In this document: piece after piece, positions 47,240-55,985 of the stretch
Position numbering within the stretch: the stretch's first letter is position 1
Layout: each line of letters opens with the position of its first letter
NCBI GenBank assembly: GCA_943846755.1
Contig: OX044365.1
Coordinates: forward strand, 2,666,001 to 2,730,000
Source: UBA8752 sp002336475
GTDB lineage: Bacteria; Bacteroidota; Bacteroidia; Flavobacteriales_D; Sanyastnellaceae
DNA length: 64,000 nucleotides
Direction: 5' to 3'
The notes under the pieces: generated by a model
The model's input: the letters and a program-made list of their open reading frames with translations, nothing else
Database searches by the model: none
What the model was told of the DNA's origin: nothing
Position numbers and translations under genes: made by a program

Positions 47240-50155
47240 TCAGGCCTTATCGCGGCTCAAATCCACTACTGTGGGGGTGGCGATGAAGATGGAACTGTAT
47301 GTTCCAACCACGACTCCGATCATCAGAGCAAAAACGAAACCCTTGATGTTGTCTCCTCCAAAAAGGAAGATGGTGAGCAACACCACAAAGGTTGAAAGCG
47401 AAGTGTTGATTGTGCGGCTCAATGTGCTGTTCAAAGCGAGATTGAATATCTCTTTGCGGTCCTTTTTGGAGCCGTATAAGGTGAAGTATTCGCGAATCCG
47501 GTCAAACACGACCACGGTGTCGTTGATGGAGTAACCAATGACCGTCAGGATTGCAGCAATAAAGGCCTGGTCAATTTCCATCGTAAAGGGCAGAATCCCC
47601 CAGAAGATGCTGAAGAGAGAAAGCACAATCAGAACGTCGTGGATCATCGCAACCAAGGCGCCCAATCCGTATTGCCATTTGCGGAAACGGATGAAGATGT
47701 ATAGGAAGATGACGATCAGTGAGAACACCGTCGCATTGGTAGCTCCTCGGCGGAAATCATCACTGATGGTGCCATCGACCTTGTTGTATCGGTCTACGGT
47801 GTAGTCAATTCCGAGAGTTCCAAGGCCATCGGCCAATGCCTGCTGTATGCGCTCGTCTTGATCTTCAGCCTCGCTTTCAATCAGGAAGTTGGACATGATG
47901 CGCACCTGGCGGTCATTCTCCTTGGTCTGCACCAAAGGATTGCCGGGAGTGCCATCTTCTGTGAATGCTACGCTTAGGGCATCTCTGACCTGCTGGACAT
48001 CCACAGTTTCAACAAACGAAACATCAAACGTGGTACCACCCGAGAATTCAACACCATAGTTGAGGCCCTTTGTGGAAAGGCTGGCCAATCCACCTGCGAT
48101 GACCAAGGCACTGACGATATAAGCCGTCCGGCGACGTGCGATGAAAGGCACGGCTGTATTGGTGAACCAATTTTCGGTCAGTTTGGAAGAGAAGGAAATT
48201 CCCTTCTTGCGTTCCATGCGGCTGTAGATCACCAAGCGTGTCAATACGATGGCACTGAAGAGCGAGGTGAAAATACCTACCATCAGGGTCGTTGCGAATC
48301 CGCGAATCGCACCGCTACCGAAGCTGTACAAGATGATGGCGGTCAACAGCGTAGTGATGTTGGCGTCGATGATGGCGCTGTATGCTTTGCTGTAGCCCTC
48401 TTTGACGGCGCCGGCCAAGCCTTTGCCTGCGCGCAGCTCTTCTCGAACGCGCTCATAAATAAGCACGTTGGCATCAACGGCCATTCCAATGGTCAAAACG
48501 ATACCTGCAATTCCTGGCAGGGTCAAAGCCGCTCCGAGCGATGCGAGTGCACCGATCAAGAAGAAGAGGTTGGCGATCAAAGCAATGTTGCTGACGACAC
48601 CAGCTCCGCGGTAATAGAAGATCATGTAGACCAACACTACGAGCAGAGCGAACACAAATGAACTGAGGCCAGCACGGATGTTTTCCTCACCGAGCTGTGG
48701 TCCAACTGAAACTTCGTCTACAATTCTGGCAGGGGCGGGGAGTGAGCCTGCTTTCAAGAGGCTGGACAAGTCTTCGGCCTCTACAAGCTTTTGCTCTGCA
48801 GTTTGACCGGTTCCAAAGCTGATTTGTGAGCGGCCATTCAAAATGGCGCTGTTGACGTTGGGTGCGGAGAAGACAAGGTTGTCGAGGACCACAGCCACAG
48901 CACGGTTGTTGTCTGCTGAGGCCGCTTTGGTCATCTGGCCCCAAATGGAAGCCCCTTCGCCGTTCATGGTCATGTTACAGACGATGTCGCCGATTTCGTC
49001 ATATCCGACCCGGGCGTCGACAATGCTCTTTCCGTCCAATTTGGCTTTTCCGCGGCCGCTTTGGTCTTGGATGGCGTGCAATGTTGCCACGCCGCCATCG
49101 GTCTTCGCGCTCCACAACAAGCGGAGGTCGGTGCCCAGTGCTGCGCGCACTTCGGCCATTCTCAAAACGTCGTTCACCTTGCCGGTGTCCGCTTCTACTG
49201 CAAAACCGACAATGCTCGTCTTGGCCTGCTGGTTGGGCTGCATCACAGCAAACAAGGGATTCTTGGCCCTCAGTGTTTCTGTGTCGAGCGTGCTGTCAGC
49301 AGGAGCATTTTCTCCAAAGAGCTCTGGTCGCAAAGCACGTCCTGCGGCGGCATTCGCATCGGCGATGCGTTGCACAATCTCGTCATTGAACCAGGTTTCC
49401 CAGAATTCGAGGTTGGCAGTAGACTTCAACTGCTTCCGTGCACGTGCTGGATCGTCGATGCCAGGGAGCTCCACCAAAATGCGGCCGCTGAAGGACAGCT
49501 TCTGCACATTGGGTTGGGCGACACCAAGTTGGTCAATCCTTTTGCGGATGATGTTCTCGGTGTTGTTGATCGCGGTTTCCGCTTCGGTCCTCAGGATCGC
49601 CAGAATTTCTTCGTCTGAACTCTTTTGTGGAAAAAGGTCGCGGCTCTCCATGTTGTAGAAGATGCGCCAGAGTTCGTCGGTGGTGCCGTTGGCTGCCCAA
49701 GCTTGGCCAAACAACGTCACGAAGTCGTCGTTTGAATTTTTGCGCTCGGCCTTTGCCTGAGAAATGGATTGACGGAACGATTCGTTGGTGCTGTAGTCTG
49801 CCAGTGCGATGATGAGGTCCGGGATGGACACCTCAAGGGTCACACTCATGCCACCTCGGAGGTCAAGGCCAAGGTTGAGCTCGCGCTCTTTGGCATCCTT
49901 ATATGACTTCCCGAAAATGGGAACAATGGCGGAATCGCCCTTGACGCGGAGATACGACTTTGCTTCTTCTGCCGCGGTGGCGTCGAAAGCATCCTCGGAG
50001 ATCGTTCCCGCGGCGAGCATTTGTTCTGCTTCGTAGACGCCCTGCTGCTGTGCTTCTTTCTCAAACTGACTTGAGAAGTAGTTGAAGCTCAAAGTGTACA
50101 GGGTAGCCAATGCGAGCAGCACCGTAAAGATCAAGACGGCACTCTTATTCTGCAT
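47240..50155 (-). CDS. secDF: Protein translocase subunit SecDF (fused)
   Basis: Proton-driven accessory of the Sec translocon that pulls exported proteins across the membrane. It is a single 971-residue SecD-SecF fusion, the usual form in Bacteroidota. The SecD half shows LNLGLDLRGGMSVTLEVSIP, IRKRIDQLGVAQPNVQ, ILVELPGIDDP and GIVLTIGMAVDANVLIYERV. The SecF half shows GLNYGVEFSGGTTFDVSF and VIGYSINDTVVVFDRIREYF. About twelve membrane helices and two periplasmic domains are expected. ATG 50155; a TATCTTTG box lies 25-32 bases upstream. Confidence 0.96.
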   Translation of the reverse strand: MQNKSAVLIFTVLLALATLYTLSFNYFSSQFEKEAQQQGVYEAEQMLAAGTISEDAFDATAAEEAKSYLRVKGDSAIVPIFGKSYKDAKERELNLGLDLRGGMSVTLEVSIPDLIIALADYSTNESFRQSISQAKAERKNSNDDFVTLFGQAWAANGTTDELWRIFYNMESRDLFPQKSSDEEILAILRTEAETAINNTENIIRKRIDQLGVAQPNVQKLSFSGRILVELPGIDDPARARKQLKSTANLEFWETWFNDEIVQRIADANAAAGRALRPELFGENAPADSTLDTETLRAKNPLFAVMQPNQQAKTSIVGFAVEADTGKVNDVLRMAEVRAALGTDLRLLWSAKTDGGVATLHAIQDQSGRGKAKLDGKSIVDARVGYDEIGDIVCNMTMNGEGASIWGQMTKAASADNNRAVAVVLDNLVFSAPNVNSAILNGRSQISFGTGQTAEQKLVEAEDLSSLLKAGSLPAPARIVDEVSVGPQLGEENIRAGLSSFVFALLVVLVYMIFYYRGAGVVSNIALIANLFFLIGALASLGAALTLPGIAGIVLTIGMAVDANVLIYERVREELRAGKGLAGAVKEGYSKAYSAIIDANITTLLTAIILYSFGSGAIRGFATTLMVGIFTSLFSAIVLTRLVIYSRMERKKGISFSSKLTENWFTNTAVPFIARRRTAYIVSALVIAGGLASLSTKGLNYGVEFSGGTTFDVSFVETVDVQQVRDALSVAFTEDGTPGNPLVQTKENDRQVRIMSNFLIESEAEDQDERIQQALADGLGTLGIDYTVDRYNKVDGTISDDFRRGATNATVFSLIVIFLYIFIRFRKWQYGLGALVAMIHDVLIVLSLFSIFWGILPFTMEIDQAFIAAILTVIGYSINDTVVVFDRIREYFTLYGSKKDRKEIFNLALNSTLSRTINTSLSTFVVLLTIFLFGGDNIKGFVFALMIGVVVGTYSSIFIATPTVVDLSRDKA

Positions 50156-50179
50156 GGTTCAGGTGTTTTTGAAGGTGCG

Positions 50180-50187
50180 CAAAGATA
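50180..50187 (-). promoter_or_regulatory. Candidate -7 box for secDF
   Basis: On the minus strand TATCTTTG (50187-50180) is a perfect TANNTTTG, placing the transcript start about 17 bases before the secDF ATG. The -33 position reads CGTT, so only one element is convincing. Confidence 0.5.
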
Positions 50188-50255
50188 GATAAAACCGGTC
50201 GGCCTGAACGGCGGGTTCTACCAATGGGCAGGGGGTTTGGATTAACTTCGCCAAC

Positions 50256-50990
50256 ATGGGGCAAGCACTCGGTTTTCGAGGACGGACAATACGCTGCGCA
50301 AGCGCAAAGGGTTACAGGGGTTTCCGAGTTTTTTCTTGGGTGGTCCTTTGGTGTGCAGTTTTTGCATCCGAACCAATGCTGTCGCAGTCTGTCCAAGTGG
50401 CTGTGATGCAATACAAAGGAGGTGGGGATTGGTATTCTAACCCCACCAGTGTTCCAAACCTGGTGACCTTTTGTAACGATGAGCTGGGAACGCGCATAGA
50501 CGCAGAAGTGCCCTATGTAGAGGTAGGATCTCCGGCGCTGTTCAATTATCCCTTCATTCACATGACGGGCCACGGAAACGTGGTGTTCAGCCCTTCGGAA
50601 GCCCGAAACCTTAGAACGTGGCTGGAAGCGGGGGGCTTCTTGCACATCAGCGACAACTATGGAATGGATGCCTTTGTGCGCAAGGAGATGCGCAAGGTGT
50701 TCCCCGACCTCGACTGGGTCGAGTTGCCCTTTGAGCACCCCGTGTACCATGTGGCTTTTGACTTTGAAGACGGACCGCCAAAGATCCACGAACACGACGG
50801 CGATGCAGCCCAAGGTTTTGGTCTATTGCTGGATGGCCGTTTGGTCTGTTACTATGACGTCGAGTGTGACCTCGGCGACGGTTGGGAAGATTACGCGGTC
50901 CACCGCGATCCCGAAATGGTCCGGCGCAGGGCCCTTGAAATGGGGGCGAACCTTCTCACCTTCGCTATGAAAGGCGGAAGGGACGATTGA
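50256..50990 (+). CDS. DUF4159 domain-containing protein
   Basis: A 244-residue protein with a hydrophobic leader (FSWVVLWCAVFASEPMLSQ) and a DUF4159 domain of unknown function. Typical segments are VAVMQYKGGGDWYSNPTSVP, FNYPFIHMTGHGNVVFSP, LRTWLEAGGFLHISDNYGMD and FEHPVYHVAFDF. The fold is glutamine-amidotransferase-like but no catalytic triad is claimed. ATG 50256 leaves a 40-residue N-terminus before the domain; the signal sequence could start at a later codon. It is divergent from secDF and convergent with the DUF4389 gene with one base between them. Confidence 0.78.
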   Translation: MGQALGFRGRTIRCASAKGYRGFRVFSWVVLWCAVFASEPMLSQSVQVAVMQYKGGGDWYSNPTSVPNLVTFCNDELGTRIDAEVPYVEVGSPALFNYPFIHMTGHGNVVFSPSEARNLRTWLEAGGFLHISDNYGMDAFVRKEMRKVFPDLDWVELPFEHPVYHVAFDFEDGPPKIHEHDGDAAQGFGLLLDGRLVCYYDVECDLGDGWEDYAVHRDPEMVRRRALEMGANLLTFAMKGGRDD

Positions 50991-50991
50991 A

Positions 50992-51594
50992 TCAATGCAT
51001 GATTTGGACCTCCTTTCCTGTAAACGGGGGGTAGTCTGGGGTCATAAAGTAGATGTACGCATTGATGCGCATGCCCCAGCGCATCTGTTCCACGAACCAA
51101 TCGAACCAACTCTTGGGATAGCGCTTGGTGAAGAGGATGGACCAGAAAGCCAGCAGATTCAAGAAGAGTACCAAGAGGTTTCGCACGCTCAAGATGAACA
51201 AATGCGGGATGAGTAGAATCGGCCCAAAAAGGCCAACAATAAAAGTGTGGCTCCGCGAAACGGCTTCTGGATATGGGATGTCGAGGTGAACGCAAGGGTG
51301 CCCAGCTGACAATCCAAAGGCCGGATAGCCATCTATGCAGTTAAAGATGGATGCCGTGAACCGAGCATTCCAATTCAAGAGTCCCAATTGTGTGTCAAAC
51401 CATGCCCGAGGGTAACGCCCCGTGAACAGGATGGTCCAGAAAGTCAGAAACAGCAATATGCTGCTCAGGATGCTCACAAAGAAGAGGGCAATGCTGTGGG
51501 GAATCAACAAATAGAACACACCGAAAAAGGTGCGCAGCAGCAATTCCTTGCGAGAAAATTCTTCTTGGTGGTCAATGTGAAAAGAGAGGGCCAT
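50992..51594 (-). CDS. DUF4389 domain-containing membrane protein
   Basis: A 200-residue protein built from two similar halves. Each half has a pair of membrane helices followed by ILFT.RYP..WFD (FWTILFTGRYPRAWFDTQLG; FWSILFTKRYPKSWFDWFVE). This repeat is the hallmark of DUF4389, a family of unknown function. Start ATG 51594 precedes ALSFHIDHQEEFSR. Confidence 0.82.
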   Translation of the reverse strand: MALSFHIDHQEEFSRKELLLRTFFGVFYLLIPHSIALFFVSILSSILLFLTFWTILFTGRYPRAWFDTQLGLLNWNARFTASIFNCIDGYPAFGLSAGHPCVHLDIPYPEAVSRSHTFIVGLFGPILLIPHLFILSVRNLLVLFLNLLAFWSILFTKRYPKSWFDWFVEQMRWGMRINAYIYFMTPDYPPFTGKEVQIMH

Positions 51595-51630
51595 GAGGGA
51601 TGGTGAGGTTTGAACGCCTCTCAATATGGG

Positions 51631-53307
51631 TCAACCGGGGAAGCTTGCCAAGCTCGGTCGTGCAAAATACCCCGAGCCAAGCGGGATGGCAATGGTGTTC
51701 TCATGCTCATGCACGGAGTCTCTGAGCCACGAAACCACAAGCTCACTCCCTTCTTCTTGGCTGGTTTTGATGACGTCTCCATGACGCAATCCCGCCTGCC
51801 ATGCCGGGCTTTCTGGCCAGCTAATCTTGACCTCGTTGCGGCCTTCTCTGCCCTTGCCGCATAGGGCGCCACAGCGGGCCAGGCCGTCTTTGTGGGGCTC
51901 CAATGTGGCTTGCATGCCTTGGTGCATCAGGGCATCGACCAGCGCAGGCCAAGTGTCTTCTGTTCCATCGCAATGTGCAGCTCTGAGCTCTGAGATTTCC
52001 TGAGCGCCTTCGGGTCCGCGCACGCTCGCTCGGCGCTCAAGGGTGGCCCACCAGGTTGCTTCATCCAAGCTGCGGTTGCCATCGGGGCCGGTCAGTTCAG
52101 CCAATGCGTCGACCAGCCATCCGGCGCCAGCCCTGTTCAAGGTCACGTCACAGAGGAACGCCAGGACTGCCCCTTCAACGTAGATGTTGCTCCGACGGTG
52201 GGGAACCCCCATGGCGTAACCATCGAGCCAAGTATCGTAACTGCTGTCCGCCACGGAAGTCTGCAGGCGGCCCGGGTTCCACAGATGTCGTGTAAGGAGC
52301 TTTTCGAACCGCCGCATCCATCCCTGCATGTCGATCACGCCGGACTCTAGCAAGAAGAGATCGCCTAGGTAGGTGGTGACCCCTTCCGCGATGTAGCCCA
52401 TGCGGCTGGGCGATGCTTGCGAGAAATCATAGGGCATCCATTCGGCAGGCCTCAGTCGCTTGACGTTCCATGTGTGGACCAATTCGTGGCTCGCGATGTC
52501 GATGACCTCCTCCAAACCCGAAGAAGGTCCCTCGGCGCCGTGGGTCAATTCACGGGCAGGCCCCCAAGCAATGACGGTCGAGGCCTCGTGTTCCACTCCG
52601 TGGCGTGCTTGGAATTCAGGAAAGAGGTACAGAAAGTGGTATTCTGGAACGGGCAGCCAGCCAAAAGCAGCCATCTGCGCTTCGGTAAACTTTTTATGGG
52701 CCTCCACAAAGGCGGTCTCGTTGAAGTGCCGCTGGCCCCAAACATGGACATAAAAAGGAACGCCGTCGACGGTGTATTCTTCTCGCCAAAGGTCCTCTGC
52801 TGGGGCAGCAATCCAGGGGTTGTCCATGAGGTGTTGCATGTCTTCGGCATGCAACTGTCTGCCATCTGGAGCGCGGCTCGAGAGCAGGGCCGTGGCGACC
52901 TTCCAATCCGCTGGAATGTCAGGCAAACTCACGGTGATGGGATGTGCTGCAAGATCGGGGTGAAAGACCAGGCAATTGACAGGATTCACATACAGCAGTT
53001 GGGCATCGCACCAAGTACTCCCGGCGTCGAGACGCGCTGCGGTGAACCGGTACCTCACGGTCACCGGTTTTGGCTCTGCTGCTTGGGCATGACATTGCCA
53101 CACATGGAGCTCTGTTTTTTGTAACGGTTGCCACGAACCTTCGGTCCATTGTTCCATGCCACGGACGAGTCGTCCAAAGTCGCCCCGTTCGTAGCGTCCC
53201 GGGCGCCACATGGGCAGATGAACCCGGTCTGTGCCAGCAGGGAATTGCGCTTGAATCAGAAGTTCGTGCCGGCTTTGGCGCGCCACACTGTAATGGATGC
53301 CGTCCAT
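51631..53307 (-). CDS. M61 family metallopeptidase with PDZ domain
   Basis: Zinc aminopeptidase (glycyl aminopeptidase family), 558 residues. The N-terminal beta domain (VHLPMWRPGRYERGDFGRLV) is followed by the catalytic domain with HELVHTW in IDIASHELVHTWNVKRLRP, the more distal glutamate region MGYIAEGVTTYLGDLFLLES, and a C-terminal PDZ domain (KISWPESPAWQAGLRHGDVI). No clear signal peptide is seen from ATG 53307, so it may be cytoplasmic. The start lies 4 bases after the stop of the phosphatase gene. Confidence 0.88.
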   Translation of the reverse strand: MDGIHYSVARQSRHELLIQAQFPAGTDRVHLPMWRPGRYERGDFGRLVRGMEQWTEGSWQPLQKTELHVWQCHAQAAEPKPVTVRYRFTAARLDAGSTWCDAQLLYVNPVNCLVFHPDLAAHPITVSLPDIPADWKVATALLSSRAPDGRQLHAEDMQHLMDNPWIAAPAEDLWREEYTVDGVPFYVHVWGQRHFNETAFVEAHKKFTEAQMAAFGWLPVPEYHFLYLFPEFQARHGVEHEASTVIAWGPARELTHGAEGPSSGLEEVIDIASHELVHTWNVKRLRPAEWMPYDFSQASPSRMGYIAEGVTTYLGDLFLLESGVIDMQGWMRRFEKLLTRHLWNPGRLQTSVADSSYDTWLDGYAMGVPHRRSNIYVEGAVLAFLCDVTLNRAGAGWLVDALAELTGPDGNRSLDEATWWATLERRASVRGPEGAQEISELRAAHCDGTEDTWPALVDALMHQGMQATLEPHKDGLARCGALCGKGREGRNEVKISWPESPAWQAGLRHGDVIKTSQEEGSELVVSWLRDSVHEHENTIAIPLGSGYFARPSLASFPG

Positions 53308-53311
53308 GGAA

Positions 53312-55003
53312 TCAGTCAAAAAGGGCAGGTATGGGATGCCCTGTGCATCCGGAAGGACGAGGGAAGCCCAGCAATGCAGAGAGGGTAGGAGCAATGTCCC
53401 GAATTTCTGTTCGGCGATATGTTCTGCCCTGAGGAACACCGGGACCCATCATTAAAAAAGGGACATGGGTGTCATAAGCGTATGGACTTCCATGGCTCGT
53501 TCCAGTGCGGCTGTATTCGAGGTAACCTGGCTTGAGCATCACCACGACATCCCCTGACACTGTAGCATGCCAACCGCGTTGAATGTTGGCTTCGGCTCCT
53601 TCGGTGTAAGTGCTTCCCCTGAGGTCGGCTGCGGTCATGGTTTTCTGGACTTCTGGAAACGTAGATGCTGTGGATGCGGCGAAGCGGGCGACGGCATCAG
53701 CATCGATGCCCTTCTCACGCAGGATCGGGCGGTTCAAAAAGAACTGGTCATTGTCGTACTCGAGGATGAGGTCACTGTGTCCAAACTTCTCCTGCACAGC
53801 AGCATATACAGTGGCCTTCATGGGCTCTGGATTCCAGTAGTCCACAGGAAGGCCTCTTTTTTTCTCGAGTCCAGGCACAGTGACTGCGCCGTGATCTGCT
53901 GTCAAGAACGCGGTCCATTGGCCGGTGCCGATGAGGCTGTCCAATGCAGTGAAAAGCCGGCCCAATTCATCGTCCAACCTTCGGTAGGTGTCTTCTGTTT
54001 CCATGGCGTGGGCGCCAAACTTGTGCCCTACGTAATCGGTGCTGCTGAACGAGATCGCCAAGACGTCAGGAACGCGGTCGGCGCCGAGTGCCTCGGCCTC
54101 TATGGCGGCGAGGGCGAAGTCTACGAGGAGGGTGTTGCCATGCGGGGTTCCCTTGATGATGTCTTGTCCGCCATTGTCTTCTTCAAAGGCCTCTAGGTCA
54201 TAAGGAAACGTGGGCCGTTCACCGCCGCGCCAGGTGCCTTCGTAAGGGGTGTTATCGGCCATGCTCCCCGCATAGGATTCGGGGGCGTCCCGGAGCGACC
54301 AGCCCTGAGAAATCAGGTCTTCCACTGCGTCAGACTTGTTGAATTGACGGACCCATTTTGGCAGTGCTTCCATGTAGTGCGAGCTGCTGATGAATTGACC
54401 ACTTGATAGCCAATACGCTGCATCGGCCGAGTGGCCAGCAGGAAGTATGGCTCCGCGGTCCTTCATGCTGGCTCCAATGACCTTGGGTTCGCCTCCTTCT
54501 CGCTGGGTAAAGTGGAGTTTGAATTCGTCCGCCCAGGTGCTCGCGTTGAGGCGTGCAGGAGACATTTGGCCTGCTGTTCCGGGGTCGATGCCGGACATGC
54601 CAACCCCTTGGACTTCTTTGTCTTCGACGCAATACACTTTGGTGCTGTCTGCCCTTGAAAACCAGTTGTTTCCTATGATGCCATGCACCGCAGGGGTGGT
54701 GCCGGTTGCAATGCTGGCGTGGCCGGGGCCGGTGTAAGTCGGTGCATAGCTGAAGTGGTGATCCATGCCGATGAACCCCTCTCTAAAGAAGCGCTTGAAC
54801 CCTTTTTCCCCGAAGCCATTGGAATAGCGTGTGAGATAATCGGCACGCATCTGGTCTACGGTAATCGCGACGACCAATTTGGGTGGTTTGTTTTCGACCG
54901 TTACTCCCTGTGGCGTTTGGGCTAAAACAGCATTTGTAGGGGTGCAATTCCAGAGGCTGGCCAACAGCAAGGGGAGGATGGAAAGGGCAAATTTGGTCGA
55001 CAT
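53312..55003 (-). CDS. Alkaline phosphatase family protein, PafA-like
   Basis: Exported phosphatase of 563 residues (leader FALSILPLLLASLWNC, possibly a lipobox). VVAITVDQMRADYLTRY holds the first metal ligand and YAPTYTGPGHASIATGTTPA the nucleophilic Thr. GIIGNNWFSR and ISFSSTDYVGHKFGAHAMET (metal Asp/His) and FLTADHGAV follow. This is the layout of the calcium-dependent phosphatase PafA of flavobacteria, which releases phosphate from organic esters. ATG 55003 is chosen over a TTG two codons upstream. Confidence 0.9.
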   Translation of the reverse strand: MSTKFALSILPLLLASLWNCTPTNAVLAQTPQGVTVENKPPKLVVAITVDQMRADYLTRYSNGFGEKGFKRFFREGFIGMDHHFSYAPTYTGPGHASIATGTTPAVHGIIGNNWFSRADSTKVYCVEDKEVQGVGMSGIDPGTAGQMSPARLNASTWADEFKLHFTQREGGEPKVIGASMKDRGAILPAGHSADAAYWLSSGQFISSSHYMEALPKWVRQFNKSDAVEDLISQGWSLRDAPESYAGSMADNTPYEGTWRGGERPTFPYDLEAFEEDNGGQDIIKGTPHGNTLLVDFALAAIEAEALGADRVPDVLAISFSSTDYVGHKFGAHAMETEDTYRRLDDELGRLFTALDSLIGTGQWTAFLTADHGAVTVPGLEKKRGLPVDYWNPEPMKATVYAAVQEKFGHSDLILEYDNDQFFLNRPILREKGIDADAVARFAASTASTFPEVQKTMTAADLRGSTYTEGAEANIQRGWHATVSGDVVVMLKPGYLEYSRTGTSHGSPYAYDTHVPFLMMGPGVPQGRTYRRTEIRDIAPTLSALLGFPRPSGCTGHPIPALFD

Positions 55004-55027
55004 AAACAAAGGAGTTCGGTGCTGAAT

Positions 55028-55408
55028 TTAACGCCGGAAGAAGCCGCTGACGAGGGCAAATACAAGGACACACCCCAAAACGCTGACCAAAACATTGGCC
55101 AGAGCCCATGTCCATTGTCCATCGGCGAGCAGTTTTTGGGTGTCTGCACTGAACGTGCTAAATGTGCTGAACCCTCCACAAAAACCGATGGCCACGGCGG
55201 CGTGAAGGGTGTGTTGATCGGGCCATTTGGAAGCGAGTCGGGTTGTGGCCCAGGCCAAGATGGCAGTCGCGGCCAAGTTCGCGGCCAATGTGCCAAGGGG
55301 AAGGGCTGCTTTACCATTGAGCCAAACACCAAATGCATGGCGCATGACAGAGCCAAATCCGCCACCAAAAAAGACGGCCAAAAGAAGGGCGGGAGCCAGG
55401 GGGTTCAT
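55028..55408 (-). CDS. crcB: Fluoride efflux transporter CrcB/Fluc
   Basis: Small dual-topology fluoride channel (126 residues, four helices). VFFGGGFGSVMRHAFGVWL opens the protein, NLAATAILAW carries the conserved Asn, and AVAIGFCGGFSTFSTFSADT holds the Phe-box and Na+ site. It overlaps the PAP2 gene by 4 bases, so no room is left for a fluoride riboswitch of its own. Confidence 0.93.
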   Translation of the reverse strand: MNPLAPALLLAVFFGGGFGSVMRHAFGVWLNGKAALPLGTLAANLAATAILAWATTRLASKWPDQHTLHAAVAIGFCGGFSTFSTFSADTQKLLADGQWTWALANVLVSVLGCVLVFALVSGFFRR

Positions 55409-55983
55409 GCGGTTATTTTTTCCTTAAAAACTCTGGAAAACAGCTGATGTGTTGCTGCTGCAAATCCTGTGCCGAAAAGCGCTCCAAATACGATGTCAGC
55501 CGGATAATGAACGCCTAAATATATTCTTGTCCAACTCACAATTGCGGCCCAGAGCCACAGCCAACGGGTGGCTGTTGAACCCAATAAAAGAAAGGCCATT
55601 GCAGCCAATCCAAAGGTGTTTGAAGCGTGGGATGAGACAAAGCCAAAACGGCCTCCTCGGTAGACACTGCCGTCCTCGTGTTGGTGCAATATCAGAGCCT
55701 CAGAAAGGTCGGGGTTGTGGCTGGGCCTGAGCCGCTCGAATCCCGGTTTCAGAACGCGGCTGCTGATGGCATCTGTTCCCGCAAACGTGACCAATACCAT
55801 GGCCAGTCTGAGCGCTCCCCGTTGCCAAGGCACCCCTTTAAAAAGGCGCCAAATCACAAACAAATAGACCGGAGTAGACGACCACGGCTGACTCAGCCAC
55901 CAGCCGACCGCCGAAAGCGACTCAGGTGCACCATTGAGCAGCAGCAACACGGCTTCATCCCATGCCTGCAGGGTGTCCTTCAC
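55405..55983 (-). CDS. PAP2 family membrane phosphatase
   Basis: A 192-residue membrane protein with the three phosphatase motifs: KPGFERLRPSHNP, FVSSHASNTFGLAAM and SWTRIYLGVHYPADIVFG. The family dephosphorylates lipids such as undecaprenyl pyrophosphate, phosphatidate or phosphatidylglycerophosphate; the substrate here is not evident. GTG start at 55983, two bases after the acyl-CoA ligase stop, and a 4-base overlap with crcB. Confidence 0.9.
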   Translation of the reverse strand: MKDTLQAWDEAVLLLLNGAPESLSAVGWWLSQPWSSTPVYLFVIWRLFKGVPWQRGALRLAMVLVTFAGTDAISSRVLKPGFERLRPSHNPDLSEALILHQHEDGSVYRGGRFGFVSSHASNTFGLAAMAFLLLGSTATRWLWLWAAIVSWTRIYLGVHYPADIVFGALFGTGFAAATHQLFSRVFKEKITA

Positions 55984-55985
55984 GT

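Noticed and set aside
55405..55500. Fluoride riboswitch before crcB
   Set aside because: crcB overlaps the upstream PAP2 gene by 4 bases and no riboswitch-like fold is apparent; there is no leader to hold one.
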